Part shown: positions 1 to 9,552 of the stretch, one piece after another | How positions within the stretch are numbered: the stretch's first letter is position 1 | How the letters are laid out: the number at the start of each line of letters is the position of its first letter | Assembly: GCA_937773555.1 (NCBI GenBank) | Contig: CALJVT010000007.1 | Span: 186,001 to 250,000, forward strand | Length of the DNA: 64,000 nucleotides | Reading direction: 5' to 3' | DNA from: an uncultured Pseudomonadales bacterium | Lineage (GTDB): Bacteria > Pseudomonadota > Gammaproteobacteria > Pseudomonadales > Balneatricaceae | Translations under genes and position numbers: made by a program | The notes under the pieces: model-generated | What the model was told of the DNA's origin: nothing | What the model saw: only the letters and a program-made list of their open reading frames with translations | Databases searched by the model: none

Positions 1-711
1 AGCTTCTTCATTGGATGAATTAGTCTGTTGTTGGGTTTGTCTTTGGGCACGGGCCTGAGCTGTTTGCTGATGAACCTGTTCTTTTTTAACCCATTTTAAA
101 AACTTTTGATCCCAGCCACCTGGGGTTTCTCGACGGCCTTTGTCCATATAATAAACTACAAACTCATCTTTAATGCCAAGAGCAAAGGCTTCACTTATCT
201 GGTGTTGTTGGGCTAAAACTTTCACAATATTTGCCGAAAGCTTCCATTCCAAATCCATCTGGCACAAGTGTTGGTGCTGAGCTTCCTTGGCGGCAAAGAG
301 CCGGCTTAGTTCATCACCTTCGCCCACATCTCGTCGCCAGCCACCAAAACCAGCCATCGTTGCCTTGGTATTAGCCACTGGATTGAGTGCAGGCTGCAAG
401 TCTGCCTCATCATTAACCTCAGTCACCGGCAACGGGAAGTCTGGCATAAGTTGTAGTTCGATACGCACCATACCACTTCCTGCAGGGGCTACTTGCAATA
501 ACCCTAGAGAGGACAGCTGGGATAACAATTGACCTTGATGCTGCCTTGTCAAACAAAGAGCCCGGCCATAAAGCCGCTGTTCCTCAACGACCACTTGGCC
601 GTTCCAAGCACCTACCAATTCTGTTACCACAGCAAGCATCAAAGCTTGTTCTAGGCCATACCGCTGAGCTAGATGAGGGGCAATAGGTAAATTTAGGGAC
701 GACAATGGCAT
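1..711 (-). CDS. DnaT-like ssDNA-binding domain protein (partial, C-terminus off window)
   Basis: An uninterrupted reading frame runs from an ATG at 711 to the window edge, giving 237 visible residues. Around residues 187-212 it has an aromatic/basic segment with YYMDKGRRE, then GGWDQKF and LKWVKK. This resembles the ssDNA-binding helical domain of DnaT-type primosomal proteins (family knowledge). The tail after it is Gln-rich. The N-terminal part looks like a small winged-helix module (inference). Proteins of this kind usually help load the replicative helicase with a DnaC-like partner, which would lie beyond the left edge. The C-terminus is not visible and no strong Shine-Dalgarno precedes the ATG. 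Confidence 0.6.
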   Translation of the reverse strand, partial: MPLSSLNLPIAPHLAQRYGLEQALMLAVVTELVGAWNGQVVVEEQRLYGRALCLTRQHQGQLLSQLSSLGLLQVAPAGSGMVRIELQLMPDFPLPVTEVNDEADLQPALNPVANTKATMAGFGGWRRDVGEGDELSRLFAAKEAQHQHLCQMDLEWKLSANIVKVLAQQHQISEAFALGIKDEFVVYYMDKGRRETPGGWDQKFLKWVKKEQVHQQTAQARAQRQTQQQTNSSNEEA

Positions 712-801
712 AACTGAGGTCAACTTTAAACGAATGCGTTAGCCCATTCTACCCTAACTAGTCCTGTGCTAACATCTGCAATGTTCGCCAATTACTAATA
801 A

Positions 802-1548
802 ATGACTATGACTCAAAAAAGCCTTATAAAACAGATGATGGATCATCAATCTATCCGTAAATTCACCAGCCAAAGCATCCCTCAAGAACTAGTTAACACC
901 TGTATTACTGCAGGTCAGGCTGCAGCTAGCTCCAGTTTTGTGCAAGTCACAAGTGTTATTCAAGTTAATTCTAAAGACACACGTGCCGCCCTAGCACTGG
1001 CTGCTGGAGGTCAATCATACGTAGAAAGCGCCGCAACATTTTTAGTTTTTTGTGCTGATTTACAGCGTAATCAGCAGATATGCCTACGCCAAGAGCAACA
1101 CATGCCCACAGGATTTACCGAACAAACCCTCATTGCCAGTATAGATACTGCGTTATTTGCACAAAATGTTTTACTTGCGGCCCAGAGTCTTGGCCTAGGC
1201 GGAGTTTTTATTGGTGGCTTACGTAATCAGCCAGAAGTAGTGACTAAATTATTAAACTTGCCCCAACATGTGTTTCCTATATTTGGCTTATGTCTTGGGT
1301 ACCCTGATCAAAATCCTGGCCAAAAACCTCGTCTGCCTTTATCTATGGTGTTACATCAAGACCGTTATTCCAACGACGGTTTATCTAATTTGCCAAGCTA
1401 CGACAGCCAGGTGAGCAATTACTACCATCAACGTAGCCAAGGAAAATTGCATCTAAGCTTTAGCCAGCACATCATCAAAACCCTCGTTAAAGAGGCGCGA
1501 CCCCATATGCTGCCTTATCTGCAAAGTCAGGGGTTTAGCACCCGTTAG
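802..1548 (+). CDS. nfsA: NfsA-family NADPH-dependent FMN oxidoreductase (nitroreductase)
   Basis: 248 residues, close to the 240-250 usual for NfsA/FRP flavin reductases. The N-terminal segment HQSIRKFTSQSIP is the typical FMN-phosphate-binding start of the nitroreductase fold. The glycine-rich LGLGGVFIGGLRN near residue 135 and the GLCLGYP segment near residue 170 match the NfsA subgroup. The C-terminal extension containing YDSQVSNYYHQR is typical of NfsA and absent from the shorter NfsB proteins. The enzyme would reduce nitroaromatics or quinones with NADPH in the cytoplasm. It is divergent from the DnaT-like gene and convergent with fumarase; the two stops lie 9 bp apart. The start has no clear ribosome binding site. 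Confidence 0.8.
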   Translation: MTMTQKSLIKQMMDHQSIRKFTSQSIPQELVNTCITAGQAAASSSFVQVTSVIQVNSKDTRAALALAAGGQSYVESAATFLVFCADLQRNQQICLRQEQHMPTGFTEQTLIASIDTALFAQNVLLAAQSLGLGGVFIGGLRNQPEVVTKLLNLPQHVFPIFGLCLGYPDQNPGQKPRLPLSMVLHQDRYSNDGLSNLPSYDSQVSNYYHQRSQGKLHLSFSQHIIKTLVKEARPHMLPYLQSQGFSTR

Positions 1549-1557
1549 TGGCTAAAA

Positions 1558-3069
1558 CTAATTGATTTTTCGAGCTTGGATAATATCGTACCATTGGGCT
1601 GGCCCCGTTTGATGCACCGAAGTACCTCCAGCATCCACTGCTACAGTAACGGGCATGTCTTCAACGTCAAATTCATAGATGGCTTCCATCCCCAGTTCTG
1701 CAAAAGCAATCACTTCAGCACTTTTAATGGCTTTGGAGACTAGGTAGGCAGCGCCTCCCACAGCCATTAAGTAAACGGCTTTATGCGTTTTAATGGCATC
1801 AATAGCGTCTTGTCCGCGCTCAGCCTTGCCAATCATGCCCAGCAATCCAGTTTTTTCAAGCATAGTGTCGGTAAATTTATCCATACGGGTAGCGGTGGTC
1901 GGCCCTGCAGGGCCTACTGCTTCGTCTCTCACAGGGTCAACTGGACCCACGTAATAAATAAACCGGCCTTTTAGATCCACAGGTAATGGCTCACCATTAG
2001 CCATCATGTCTACCATTTTTTTATGCGCAGCATCACGCCCTGTAAGCATTTTACCCGACAACAATAAAGTTTCCCCAGACTGCCAAGTCAATACGTCTGC
2101 TGGTGTCACCGTATCTAAATTAACTTTTCTAGTACCTGCGTCTGAATCCCATGCAATGTCTGGATAATCATCTAAACTTGGGGGTGTTTGCAAACTTGGC
2201 CCACTGCCATCCAGCATAAAATGTGCATGGCGCGTCGCAGCGCAGTTCGGAATCATGCATACAGGTAAAGAGGCCGCGTGGGTAGGGTAGTCCATCACCT
2301 TAATGTCTAGCACCGTGGTTAAGCCACCCAGGCCCTGAGCACCAATACCTAGGTTATTCACTGCTTCAAACAGCTCTAAGCGCAGCTTTTCAGCAGTATT
2401 ACTTGCTCCACGTGCTTGTAGCTCGTGAATGTCCACAGAACCCATTAAAGATTTTTTAGCCAGCAATGCCGCTTTTTCAGCGGTGCCACCTATGCCTATG
2501 CCCAACATACCAGGAGGACACCAGCCAGCTCCCATAGTAGGCACTGTCTTTAACACCCAATCTACAATGCTATCAGATGGGTTTAACATAACCATTTTAC
2601 TTTTATTCTCTGAACCACCACCTTTAGCAGCTAACTGAATATCAACTCGGTCACCCTTAACAATAGAGGTATGGATCACCGCTGGTGTGTTGTCTTTGGT
2701 ATTGGTTCGACTGCCTGCAGGGTCAGACAGGATAGAGGCGCGCAATTTATTATCTGGGTGCAAGTAGGCACGCCTTACGCCTTCGTTAATCATGTCCTCT
2801 AAACTCAGCTCTGCGTCCCATTGCACGTCCATGCCTACTTCTACAAACACAGTAACAATACCTGTATCCTGGCATAAGGGGCGCTTACCTTCTGCACACA
2901 ATCGCGAATTAATTAAGATCTGCGCCATGGCGTCCTTGGCCGCTTTAGATTCTTCCCGCAGGTAAGCTTCATGAACAGCGTGTATAAAGTCTAGTGGGTG
3001 ATAATAGGAAATAAACTGTAAAGCGTCTGCCACGCTATCAATCAAATCATGTTGGCGAATGATACTCAT
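1558..3069 (-). CDS. fumA: Class I fumarate hydratase (iron-sulfur, FumA/FumB type)
   Basis: 503 residues, the length of the fused alpha-beta class I fumarases. It would interconvert fumarate and malate in the TCA cycle using an oxygen-sensitive [4Fe-4S] cluster. The alpha-part start HEAYLREESKAAKDAMAQIL, the cysteine-containing GKRPLCQDTGI and IPNCAATRH segments, and the C-terminal GPAGPTTATRMD and AVGGAAYLVSKAI stretches are family hallmarks. An AGGA element lies about 8 nt before the ATG. The gene is monocistronic between convergent nfsA and an unrelated membrane protein gene. No class II fumarase is visible in the window. Confidence 0.9.
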   Translation of the reverse strand: MSIIRQHDLIDSVADALQFISYYHPLDFIHAVHEAYLREESKAAKDAMAQILINSRLCAEGKRPLCQDTGIVTVFVEVGMDVQWDAELSLEDMINEGVRRAYLHPDNKLRASILSDPAGSRTNTKDNTPAVIHTSIVKGDRVDIQLAAKGGGSENKSKMVMLNPSDSIVDWVLKTVPTMGAGWCPPGMLGIGIGGTAEKAALLAKKSLMGSVDIHELQARGASNTAEKLRLELFEAVNNLGIGAQGLGGLTTVLDIKVMDYPTHAASLPVCMIPNCAATRHAHFMLDGSGPSLQTPPSLDDYPDIAWDSDAGTRKVNLDTVTPADVLTWQSGETLLLSGKMLTGRDAAHKKMVDMMANGEPLPVDLKGRFIYYVGPVDPVRDEAVGPAGPTTATRMDKFTDTMLEKTGLLGMIGKAERGQDAIDAIKTHKAVYLMAVGGAAYLVSKAIKSAEVIAFAELGMEAIYEFDVEDMPVTVAVDAGGTSVHQTGPAQWYDIIQARKIN

Positions 3070-3185
3070 AGTAGGGTCCTAATTTGGCCTAAGTAGTTAA
3101 CCTCATTATAACCCCTTATCTGCTTTAACTCAGCTTTTAGACCACATAATCCGCTATTGCACCAAAATGATGTAGGCTAAACATA

Positions 3186-4052
3186 TTATTTGGGCTCTGC
3201 GCCAAAGGTGATGTAGTTACCTTCAACTGGAGAGGCTTCTGATTTTTTCTTGGCCTCAAATTGAGCGGTCTCTAGATCTAATTTAGCTTTTTCCAGTTCG
3301 AAATAACGTTCTTGTTCAAGGGCGATTAGGGCTTTCATTTTGCCCACCAGGTCTTGATTTTCCACCTTATTCATTTGTAATTGCACACCATCAATACGTT
3401 TTTTCAACTGAGTTAACACACCCTGCTGGGCTTTGGTGGTAATTTTTAAGGCATCAAAACTCGTTAAAATTTTATTATTAACACTTCCCAGCATCAGCTT
3501 ATTTTCTATGCCTTGTTGTGACGCGGCTTGCAACGCATCAGTGCCAACCTGTTTCAGGTAGTGCATTAACATGTCTGTGCCCTGAGCCTGTTGCTGGCTA
3601 ACTATCAACAAATCATCAAGCGGGCCTTTAAGTTGGTCAACTCGATTCATTTGCACTTCAAATTGCATCAACCTAGAGCCCATTGCGATGCTTATTGCTG
3701 AAGCCTGTTTTATGGCGCTTTGTAAAACGTATAACATCACAACACCACTCAAGAGGCCCACAAAACCCAAAGAAATGATAAAACCAACCATATATCTCTG
3801 AGTTTTGAACCCCTTAGCATTCTGCTCAGCTGCCTGCTTAATTGTCGTTACACTGGCTAACAAAGCCTTCGTAACCATAGCGTTAGACTCTTGCATAGCA
3901 TCGCTGCCACTAATGGGTGGTTCACTGCTACTAGTTTCTAAGGCGTCCTCTTGAGGCGAAGTAATCTCACTTGCCCCAGGCGCTATAGTAATATTCTCAG
4001 GCGGCTCGGCCTTAACATTGTCTTGCGTTTTGTCTTTATCTTGTTCGCTCAT
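3186..4052 (-). CDS. Hypothetical membrane-anchored coiled-coil protein
   Basis: 288 residues from the ATG at 4052; a TTG three codons upstream is also in frame. The first 60 residues are acidic and Ser/Thr/Pro-rich. One transmembrane helix follows at about residues 88-110 (IISLGFVGLLSGVVMLYVL). A long Gln/Lys-rich helical region, probably coiled coil, runs from about 130 to 275. The predicted topology is a cytoplasmic N-terminus and a periplasmic coiled coil. I do not recognise the family. It lies on the same strand just beyond flhB, about 190 bp downstream, so it may be read with the flagellar cluster. Nothing in the sequence ties it to flagella directly. Confidence 0.6.
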   Translation of the reverse strand: MSEQDKDKTQDNVKAEPPENITIAPGASEITSPQEDALETSSSEPPISGSDAMQESNAMVTKALLASVTTIKQAAEQNAKGFKTQRYMVGFIISLGFVGLLSGVVMLYVLQSAIKQASAISIAMGSRLMQFEVQMNRVDQLKGPLDDLLIVSQQQAQGTDMLMHYLKQVGTDALQAASQQGIENKLMLGSVNNKILTSFDALKITTKAQQGVLTQLKKRIDGVQLQMNKVENQDLVGKMKALIALEQERYFELEKAKLDLETAQFEAKKKSEASPVEGNYITFGAEPK

Positions 4053-4238
4053 AGGGTTCAAATCTCGGTCAATCTAAAGTCTACACAGGTATTAGAAGCT
4101 GGCGCTCTTCTCTTCACCTTAATAGTTTTTGTTACTTTAGATTTATCGGCAGATTAAGTGAAAATATTAGGAATTTTTTGATAATCCACCATATAATCTA
4201 AATTGCTCACGATATATGTACTTCAAAGCGTGGTAACG

Positions 4239-5381
4239 CTAAACAGTTTGACCATCTTCGTTATAGCGGAAGTTGGCAGGCACCTCTGGATTAGGCTGTT
4301 GTGGCTGTGGGATGCCCGGAGTGACCACATTAAGCTGATAGACGTATGCCAATACTTGAGCCACCGCAACAAACAAACCCTCTGGGATCTCTTCATTAAT
4401 TTCGCTAGTAAAGTAAAGTGCCCTAGCTAACAGTGGCATACGTAACATTTGTACACTTTGTGTTTGTGCTAATTCGCGTATACGCGCCGCTATTTCACCT
4501 TGTCCCTTGGCTAAAACAATGGGGGCGCCAGAACCTGTTTGGTCATACACCAAGGCCACGGAAAAATGCTGTGGATTAGTAATCACCACGTCGGCGTTGG
4601 TAACCTCATCTAACATTCTACCCATAGCCATTTCGCGCTGTCGCTGGCGCACCTGAGCCTTTACTTCCGGACGACCTTCCATCTCTTTCATTTCATCTTT
4701 AATGTCTTGCATCGACATTTTTAATTTCTCAGTATGACTGTATATCTGATAAGGCACATCAATCGCAGCAATGATCATCAACGACAAACAAATATAAAAA
4801 AAGGCCCATAGTAATATCGTTCCTCCTTCTTGCATTGCCAACTCCAAAGGCATCTGGCCCAAGGCTAGGAGATGATCAATTTGCGAAACAACGACTAGAT
4901 AGCCTATTCCCGCTACCAAAATAAACTTAACTAATGCCTTTACTAGTTCCATGAGGGCCTGGGTGCCAAGCATACGCTTTAGCCCTGTCAGCGGGTTGAG
5001 CTTATTAGCTTTAAAACCAAGTGCTTTGGTAGAAAAAAGCCAACCACCGATCAGTGCAGGGGTGATGAGCGCCAATACTAGGGTGAGCAACAAAAAAGGC
5101 ATAACCGATAAAATGCCTGTCACTAAGGTAGATAACAACACACTGGGTAAATACTGGGTGTCCATCAACAATTCTCGTTCAATGGTCAAAGAAGATTTCA
5201 GCATAAGCAAAATGTCAGCCACAATGGTACCCCCTGTCATCAGCAGAAAGGCCGAGCCAAGCACCATCATAATAGCCATGGACAACTCCTTTGAGCGCGG
5301 TACCTGACCATCTTCGCGGGATTTCTCAAGTTTTTTGGCCGTAGGTTGTTCTGTCTTTTCCTGGGAACTGTCTTCAGACAT
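4239..5381 (-). CDS. flhB: Flagellar type III export protein FlhB
   Basis: 380 residues with the FlhB layout: a charged N-terminus (EKTEQPTAKKLEKSREDGQV), four membrane helices between residues 35 and 210, then the cytoplasmic switch domain. FlhB sits in the export gate and switches secretion from rod/hook to filament substrates after self-cleavage. The cleavage tetrapeptide is Asn269-Pro270-Gln271-His272, where the family norm is NPTH. The following FSVALVYD and APIVLAKG are normal. The gene starts 2 bp after the fliR stop and is the last flagellar gene of the operon. Confidence 0.95.
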   Translation of the reverse strand: MSEDSSQEKTEQPTAKKLEKSREDGQVPRSKELSMAIMMVLGSAFLLMTGGTIVADILLMLKSSLTIERELLMDTQYLPSVLLSTLVTGILSVMPFLLLTLVLALITPALIGGWLFSTKALGFKANKLNPLTGLKRMLGTQALMELVKALVKFILVAGIGYLVVVSQIDHLLALGQMPLELAMQEGGTILLWAFFYICLSLMIIAAIDVPYQIYSHTEKLKMSMQDIKDEMKEMEGRPEVKAQVRQRQREMAMGRMLDEVTNADVVITNPQHFSVALVYDQTGSGAPIVLAKGQGEIAARIRELAQTQSVQMLRMPLLARALYFTSEINEEIPEGLFVAVAQVLAYVYQLNVVTPGIPQPQQPNPEVPANFRYNEDGQTV

Positions 5382-5383
5382 GA

Positions 5384-6157
5384 CTAAGCCACACCCAATA
5401 ACAGCCGTATTTGCTGAAACGCTTCAAACCACAGGTTTTGGACATTACCCATAAAACTGGGTAACAAAACGATCAAAACTACGATACCCATTAATAAGGT
5501 TAGAGGGAAACCAACAGCAAATACATTTAAGCTAGGTGCAGCCCTAGAAACTACACCCATGGCACTGTTGGTAAGCAATAAAACAACCATTGCTGGCAGC
5601 GCAATCATAGCTGCACCAGTAAACAGTAATGCAGACCACTGCAATAGATCCCATACCATTGCCATTTCTAATTGAGGCTCGCCAATGGGCCACAAGCGAA
5701 AACTATCCAGCAATAGCTCTAAAAGAATGAGGTGCCCACCAATAGAGACAAAAACTAAGGTGGCTAGAACGACTAAAAACTGAGATATAACAGGGGTTTG
5801 CACACCACTATTGGGATCTACCATCATGGCAAAGCCCAAACCCATAGATAACGAAATAAACTCACCAGCAGCGCTCACTGCAGCAAATACAATTTGCAAT
5901 ATCAGCCCCATCATGACACCAATGACGACCTGCTCTAAAAACAACACAAGGCCTGCACCCGATAGAACATCTACGATAGGCCAATCATGTAATGGATAGA
6001 TAAGAATAGTAAGCACCATGGCCAAGCTTACACGCAACCTTGTGTTTACACTCATAGATGAAAATATAGGCGTAGCAATAAGGCACGCGCTTATGCGTGT
6101 CATGGGCCACAGAAAAGTGTAGAGCAACACAAGTACATCATCCCAAACAGCAAACAT
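5384..6157 (-). CDS. fliR: Flagellar export gate protein FliR
   Basis: 257 residues, almost entirely hydrophobic, with about six membrane segments. Recognisable family segments are RISACLIATPIF near the start, GEFISLSMGLGFAMMVDPNSG in the middle and LPAMVVLLLTNSAMGVVSRAAP in the second half. FliR forms the export-gate core with FliP and FliQ in the centre of the MS ring. It lies between fliQ and flhB with 2-bp gaps on both sides, so it is translationally coupled. Confidence 0.95.
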   Translation of the reverse strand: MFAVWDDVLVLLYTFLWPMTRISACLIATPIFSSMSVNTRLRVSLAMVLTILIYPLHDWPIVDVLSGAGLVLFLEQVVIGVMMGLILQIVFAAVSAAGEFISLSMGLGFAMMVDPNSGVQTPVISQFLVVLATLVFVSIGGHLILLELLLDSFRLWPIGEPQLEMAMVWDLLQWSALLFTGAAMIALPAMVVLLLTNSAMGVVSRAAPSLNVFAVGFPLTLLMGIVVLIVLLPSFMGNVQNLWFEAFQQIRLLLGVA

Positions 6158-6159
6158 AA

Positions 6160-6432
6160 CTAACCAATAATTCCAGGAATACGTTCAATCAAACGTGATG
6201 CAAAGTCAGTCAGCACTGTAATCTGCCATGATCCAAACAGATACAACACTAACACTAGGGCTACCAGCTTAGGAATGAAGCTTAAGGTCATTTCGTTAAT
6301 CGATGTTGCTGCTTGCACAATACCAATAAGCAAGCCGACTACTAGTGCCACTAACAACATAGGGCCTGCAATAGTTGCAGTAACCAACAACGCCTCTCGG
6401 CCAATATCTAATACCGTACCTTGGTTCATCAT
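6160..6432 (-). CDS. fliQ: Flagellar export gate protein FliQ
   Basis: 90 residues with two membrane helices (ALLVTATIAGPMLLVALVVGLL and KLVALVLVLYLFGSW), the standard FliQ size and topology. The intervening IVQAATSINEMTLSFIPK is the signature loop of the FliQ/SpaQ family. It is a subunit of the FliPQR export gate. The preceding gene fliP ends 11 bp upstream and a GGAGGG-like element lies just before the two adjacent ATG codons. Confidence 0.95.
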   Translation of the reverse strand: MMNQGTVLDIGREALLVTATIAGPMLLVALVVGLLIGIVQAATSINEMTLSFIPKLVALVLVLYLFGSWQITVLTDFASRLIERIPGIIG

Positions 6433-6443
6433 TACCCTCCATG

Positions 6444-7208
6444 TCAGGTATAAAAACTACCCGCTAAGGTACCTAATACTAAAGCCCAGCCGTCTATCAG
6501 AACAAACATCATAATTTTAAACGGTAATGAAATCATCATTGGCGATAACATCATCATACCCATAGACATCAGCACACTCGCAACTACTAGGTCGATCACC
6601 ACAAACGGTACAAACAGTAAAAACCCAATCTGAAATGCAGTTTTTAATTCACTGGTTAAGAACGCCGGTATCAACAATTGCATAGGCACACTTTCTGGAC
6701 CATCAAGTTCTTGCTCGCCTGAGATTTGAGCAAAAAGCTCAATATCAGATTCACGAGTTTGTTTCAGCATAAACGCTCTTAAGGGCTGCTGAGCAACTTC
6801 AAAAGCCTGTGTGAAATCAGCTTGGTCATTGAGGTAAGGTTGAATCGCTTGATCATTTATTTGGGTAAATACAGGGGCCATAATAAACAGTGTCAAAAAT
6901 AACGCCAAGCCCAACAAAACTTGGTTAGGTGGGGTTTGGTTAGTACCTATAGCCTGACGCAATATCGACAAAACAATAATAATGCGGGCAAACGACGTCA
7001 TCATCAATAATAGCGCTGGCAGCATCGTTAATAACGACATCAAGGCTAAAATTTGCAGTGTTAGGCTATATTCTTGCTGACCGTCTGCATTGGTTTCAAC
7101 AACCACACCTGTTAAAAAGTTATCAGCGGCACCGGCCACAGGTGCATTAGCCATTAATAACATCATACTGACTAATGGCAGCCAACTTATTGCACGTGCC
7201 ATTCTCAT
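6444..7208 (-). CDS. fliP: Flagellar export gate protein FliP
   Basis: 254 residues. A cleavable signal peptide is likely at residues 1-27 ([14 protein letters not shown]), as in other FliP proteins. Signature segments are [29 protein letters not shown] and the C-terminal [25 protein letters not shown], given here in pieces of the family pattern: [29 protein letters not shown]. FliP nucleates the FliPQR gate. The ATG overlaps the fliO stop in an ATGA arrangement, so translation is coupled to fliO. Confidence 0.95.
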   Translation of the reverse strand: MRMARAISWLPLVSMMLLMANAPVAGAADNFLTGVVVETNADGQQEYSLTLQILALMSLLTMLPALLLMMTSFARIIIVLSILRQAIGTNQTPPNQVLLGLALFLTLFIMAPVFTQINDQAIQPYLNDQADFTQAFEVAQQPLRAFMLKQTRESDIELFAQISGEQELDGPESVPMQLLIPAFLTSELKTAFQIGFLLFVPFVVIDLVVASVLMSMGMMMLSPMMISLPFKIMMFVLIDGWALVLGTLAGSFYT

Positions 7209-7588
7209 AGCGTGTCCTTATTTTGTTCAACACGAGCATACCGGCCTAGTAGTTGAGAAAACTGTTTCGATAGCCCTGGCTGCGCAGCAACTGCAGAAGT
7301 CTCTTTTTGGCCTACTGGAGCAGGTGGCAAGTCTTGAGCATCTAGCTCTGTCAACAACCGAATATTGTGCGCAGTAACACCTAAAAGAAGGCACTTACCA
7401 TCAATTTCTACAAGGAGTAATTTATCTCGGCTACCTAACGCCATGGCTTCTAAAAACCGCAGTCTGCGGCCCCCTTGAGGTCGTCGCTGCATAAACCATC
7501 GCGCAGCAAACACCATGGTCAGCAAAATAACTAATACTAGTAATAAGCTACCAATAGACTGCAACAATAATTGGGTATCACCTAACAT
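7205..7588 (-). CDS. fliO: Flagellar assembly protein FliO
   Basis: 127 residues from the ATG at 7588, which has an AAGG about 5 nt upstream. A longer in-frame version from 7627 would overlap fliN and is unlikely. One membrane helix ([21 protein letters not shown]) is followed by a basic patch and the cytoplasmic segment [20 protein letters not shown], then [12 protein letters not shown], the usual FliO pattern. FliO is a chaperone-like factor for FliP complex assembly. It sits between fliN and fliP as in other gammaproteobacteria. Confidence 0.9.
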   Translation of the reverse strand: MLGDTQLLLQSIGSLLLVLVILLTMVFAARWFMQRRPQGGRRLRFLEAMALGSRDKLLLVEIDGKCLLLGVTAHNIRLLTELDAQDLPPAPVGQKETSAVAAQPGLSKQFSQLLGRYARVEQNKDTL

Positions 7589-7595
7589 AAAAACC

Positions 7596-7901
7596 TTAAA
7601 TTTTGCGAATACGATTAGCGGCGTCAAGTACTTGGGTCAGGCGTATGCCATAATGCTCATTCACCACAACCACTTCACCTTTGGCAATCACCACGTCATT
7701 CACACACACATCAATAGATTCCCCAGCTAAGCGATCAAACTCAACCACACTCCCCTTACTTAGACGTAATAAATCTTTAATTTTTAGTGAGCACCTACCC
7801 ACTTCTGCAGACAACACAATGGGTATATCTTGTAATATATCTAGATCTAATTCGTCCTCAAAAGTGGACAAGGCTACTGGGGTTAACTCTTCTTCGCTCA
7901 C
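7596..7901 (-). CDS. fliN: Flagellar motor switch protein FliN
   Basis: 101 residues, a short FliN with a brief acidic lead-in and the complete SpoA C-ring domain. Signature segments are IPIVLSAEVGRCSLKIKDLL, GSVVEFDRLAGESIDV and VVNEHYGIRLTQVLD. FliN builds the lower C-ring with FliM and docks FliH. Translation appears to start at GTG 7901, with AAGGA about 7 nt upstream. It lies between fliM and fliO. Confidence 0.95.
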   Translation of the reverse strand: MSEEELTPVALSTFEDELDLDILQDIPIVLSAEVGRCSLKIKDLLRLSKGSVVEFDRLAGESIDVCVNDVVIAKGEVVVVNEHYGIRLTQVLDAANRIRKI

Positions 7902-7943
7902 AGGAATTTCCTTTGTTGTTCTAGTGTTAGAGACAGCATAGCC

Positions 7944-8933
7944 TCAACCCTCTTGTTCATAATTATCTATCACTTCTTTACTCATAATCTTCACTGAGGC
8001 ATGGTTATTAGCGCTTCCGTATATACCACTAAACAGGGAAATACCTTGAGATTTAACCTCAACAGTTTCTGGCATTTTAATTGGAATAACGTCACCTACT
8101 TGTAGGTTTTTCAGCTCTAACAGGCTAACTTTAGGGTTAGCAAGATCAGATTTTATATCTAAATAAACGTCTTCTATAGCGAGCTTTAGGGCGTTATTCC
8201 AAACTCGCTCAGCAGCAATATCACTGTGACCAACCACCTGATTACGCAACTGTTCACGGATAGGTTTCATGGATGCAAAGGGGTAGACTATTTGTAACGT
8301 TCCAACAACACCATGGGTCATGGTAATGGTTATTTTTTTGATAATAACCAAGTCATTATCGTCCACAATGCTAACAAATTGCGGATTAACTTCTGAGTTA
8401 AGAAATTTAAAAGATACCGGAAAAACGGGCTCCCAAGCAGTCCTCATGTCTTCAAGCACGGAGTCTAGAATCCTTTCGACCACACGGAGCTCTGTAGGTG
8501 TGAAATCCCGAATGCCTGGTTCACTTGGTTGAGAACCAGAACCACCAAAAAAACCATCCAGTGAGTTAAAGACCAATGGTGGATCAATAATAACTAACAC
8601 TGACCCACGTAGAGGGGTCATTTTGACAACATTTAACGAAATGGGCGCTTTAAGCCCTGACATATAGGAGGAAAACTGCTCTGCAACAACGGTTTGCGAT
8701 TCAACTTTAGGCTGGTAACGTAGCAATGTTTTTAAGCTAACACGAAACAAGCGCCCGAACCGCTCACTGATCATGTTCAGAGCCCCTAAGTGCGATGCCA
8801 AGGGGCTATCTTCGCCGGCAATGTCATAGTTTTCGGCTACAACGTCTAAGTTATAGGCTTCGCTCTCATTGCTTTTATCCCTTTTAACTAAAGCAAGAAT
8901 CTCTTCTTCTGAGAGTAGTTCTTTGTCACTCAT
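7944..8933 (-). CDS. fliM: Flagellar motor switch protein FliM
   Basis: 329 residues from ATG 8933. AGGAG lies 10 nt upstream; an in-frame TTG at 8942 is too close to that element to be used. The N-terminal SEEEILALVKR is a shortened CheY-P binding motif of the FliM type (canonically LSQDEIDALL). The middle domain carries GSVLVIIDPPLVF and DGFFGGSG, and the C-terminal SpoA domain ends in VKIMSKEVIDN. FliM forms the C-ring and receives the chemotaxis signal. It is followed by fliN after a 42-bp gap. Confidence 0.95.
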   Translation of the reverse strand: MSDKELLSEEEILALVKRDKSNESEAYNLDVVAENYDIAGEDSPLASHLGALNMISERFGRLFRVSLKTLLRYQPKVESQTVVAEQFSSYMSGLKAPISLNVVKMTPLRGSVLVIIDPPLVFNSLDGFFGGSGSQPSEPGIRDFTPTELRVVERILDSVLEDMRTAWEPVFPVSFKFLNSEVNPQFVSIVDDNDLVIIKKITITMTHGVVGTLQIVYPFASMKPIREQLRNQVVGHSDIAAERVWNNALKLAIEDVYLDIKSDLANPKVSLLELKNLQVGDVIPIKMPETVEVKSQGISLFSGIYGSANNHASVKIMSKEVIDNYEQEG

Positions 8934-8951
8934 ACTACCCAAACTCCTAGT

Positions 8952-9491
8952 TTACTGAATTAAAAACTCAGTAAAGAATACTTCTTCAATACCAGCAGTG
9001 TTTTCAGTATCGATTAACACTTGGTTCATACGGACTTTAATCATGTCAGCAACTTTTTGCTTATCAGCGGCAGTTGCTAACTGATCTTTGGAATACGTTG
9101 ACACTTCCAAAATAATCGCCGAGCGAATTGCAAGCTCATGGATGTATACGTTAGTGACAGTATCTGGGTCATTGTTTGTCATAAAACCCACACTAAACTG
9201 AAAAAACTGCCTACTACCCGTTAAATTAACCGTAAACTTGCGCTCCATTTCACTATATATCTGGCTAATATCAGCTTCGTTCTCAACGTTTTCGTCTTCA
9301 ACTTCTAGCGCAATCACGTTACCATTTTCGTCGAATTGCACCGGCCTTTCATCAAAAAAACCCGTTAAAAATAACGTCCCACCTATACTAATGGTAATAA
9401 CCAAGATGCCGATTAAAGCCAACAACAAAATTTTAACTAAACCACCTTTCTTTTTTTCATCATCTGCGTCTACTTCTTCTTCATTGGCCAT
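8952..9491 (-). CDS. fliL: Flagellar basal body-associated protein FliL
   Basis: 179 residues from ATG 9491, which has AAGGAG about 9 nt upstream; a GTG three codons earlier is less well placed. An acidic/lysine-rich cytoplasmic tail (EEVDADDEKKKGG) leads into one membrane helix (ILLLALIGILVITISIGG). The periplasmic stomatin-like domain ends in VDMIKVRMNQ-type helices and EVFFTEFLIQ, typical of FliL. FliL encircles stator units and affects torque. It lies upstream of fliM with an 18-bp gap. Confidence 0.93.
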   Translation of the reverse strand: MANEEEVDADDEKKKGGLVKILLLALIGILVITISIGGTLFLTGFFDERPVQFDENGNVIALEVEDENVENEADISQIYSEMERKFTVNLTGSRQFFQFSVGFMTNNDPDTVTNVYIHELAIRSAIILEVSTYSKDQLATAADKQKVADMIKVRMNQVLIDTENTAGIEEVFFTEFLIQ

Positions 9492-9552
9492 GCGTGGCAC
9501 TCCTTGTTAATTTTTTAGATTTCAAACTTTTGACATATCCAATTTTTTCTAC

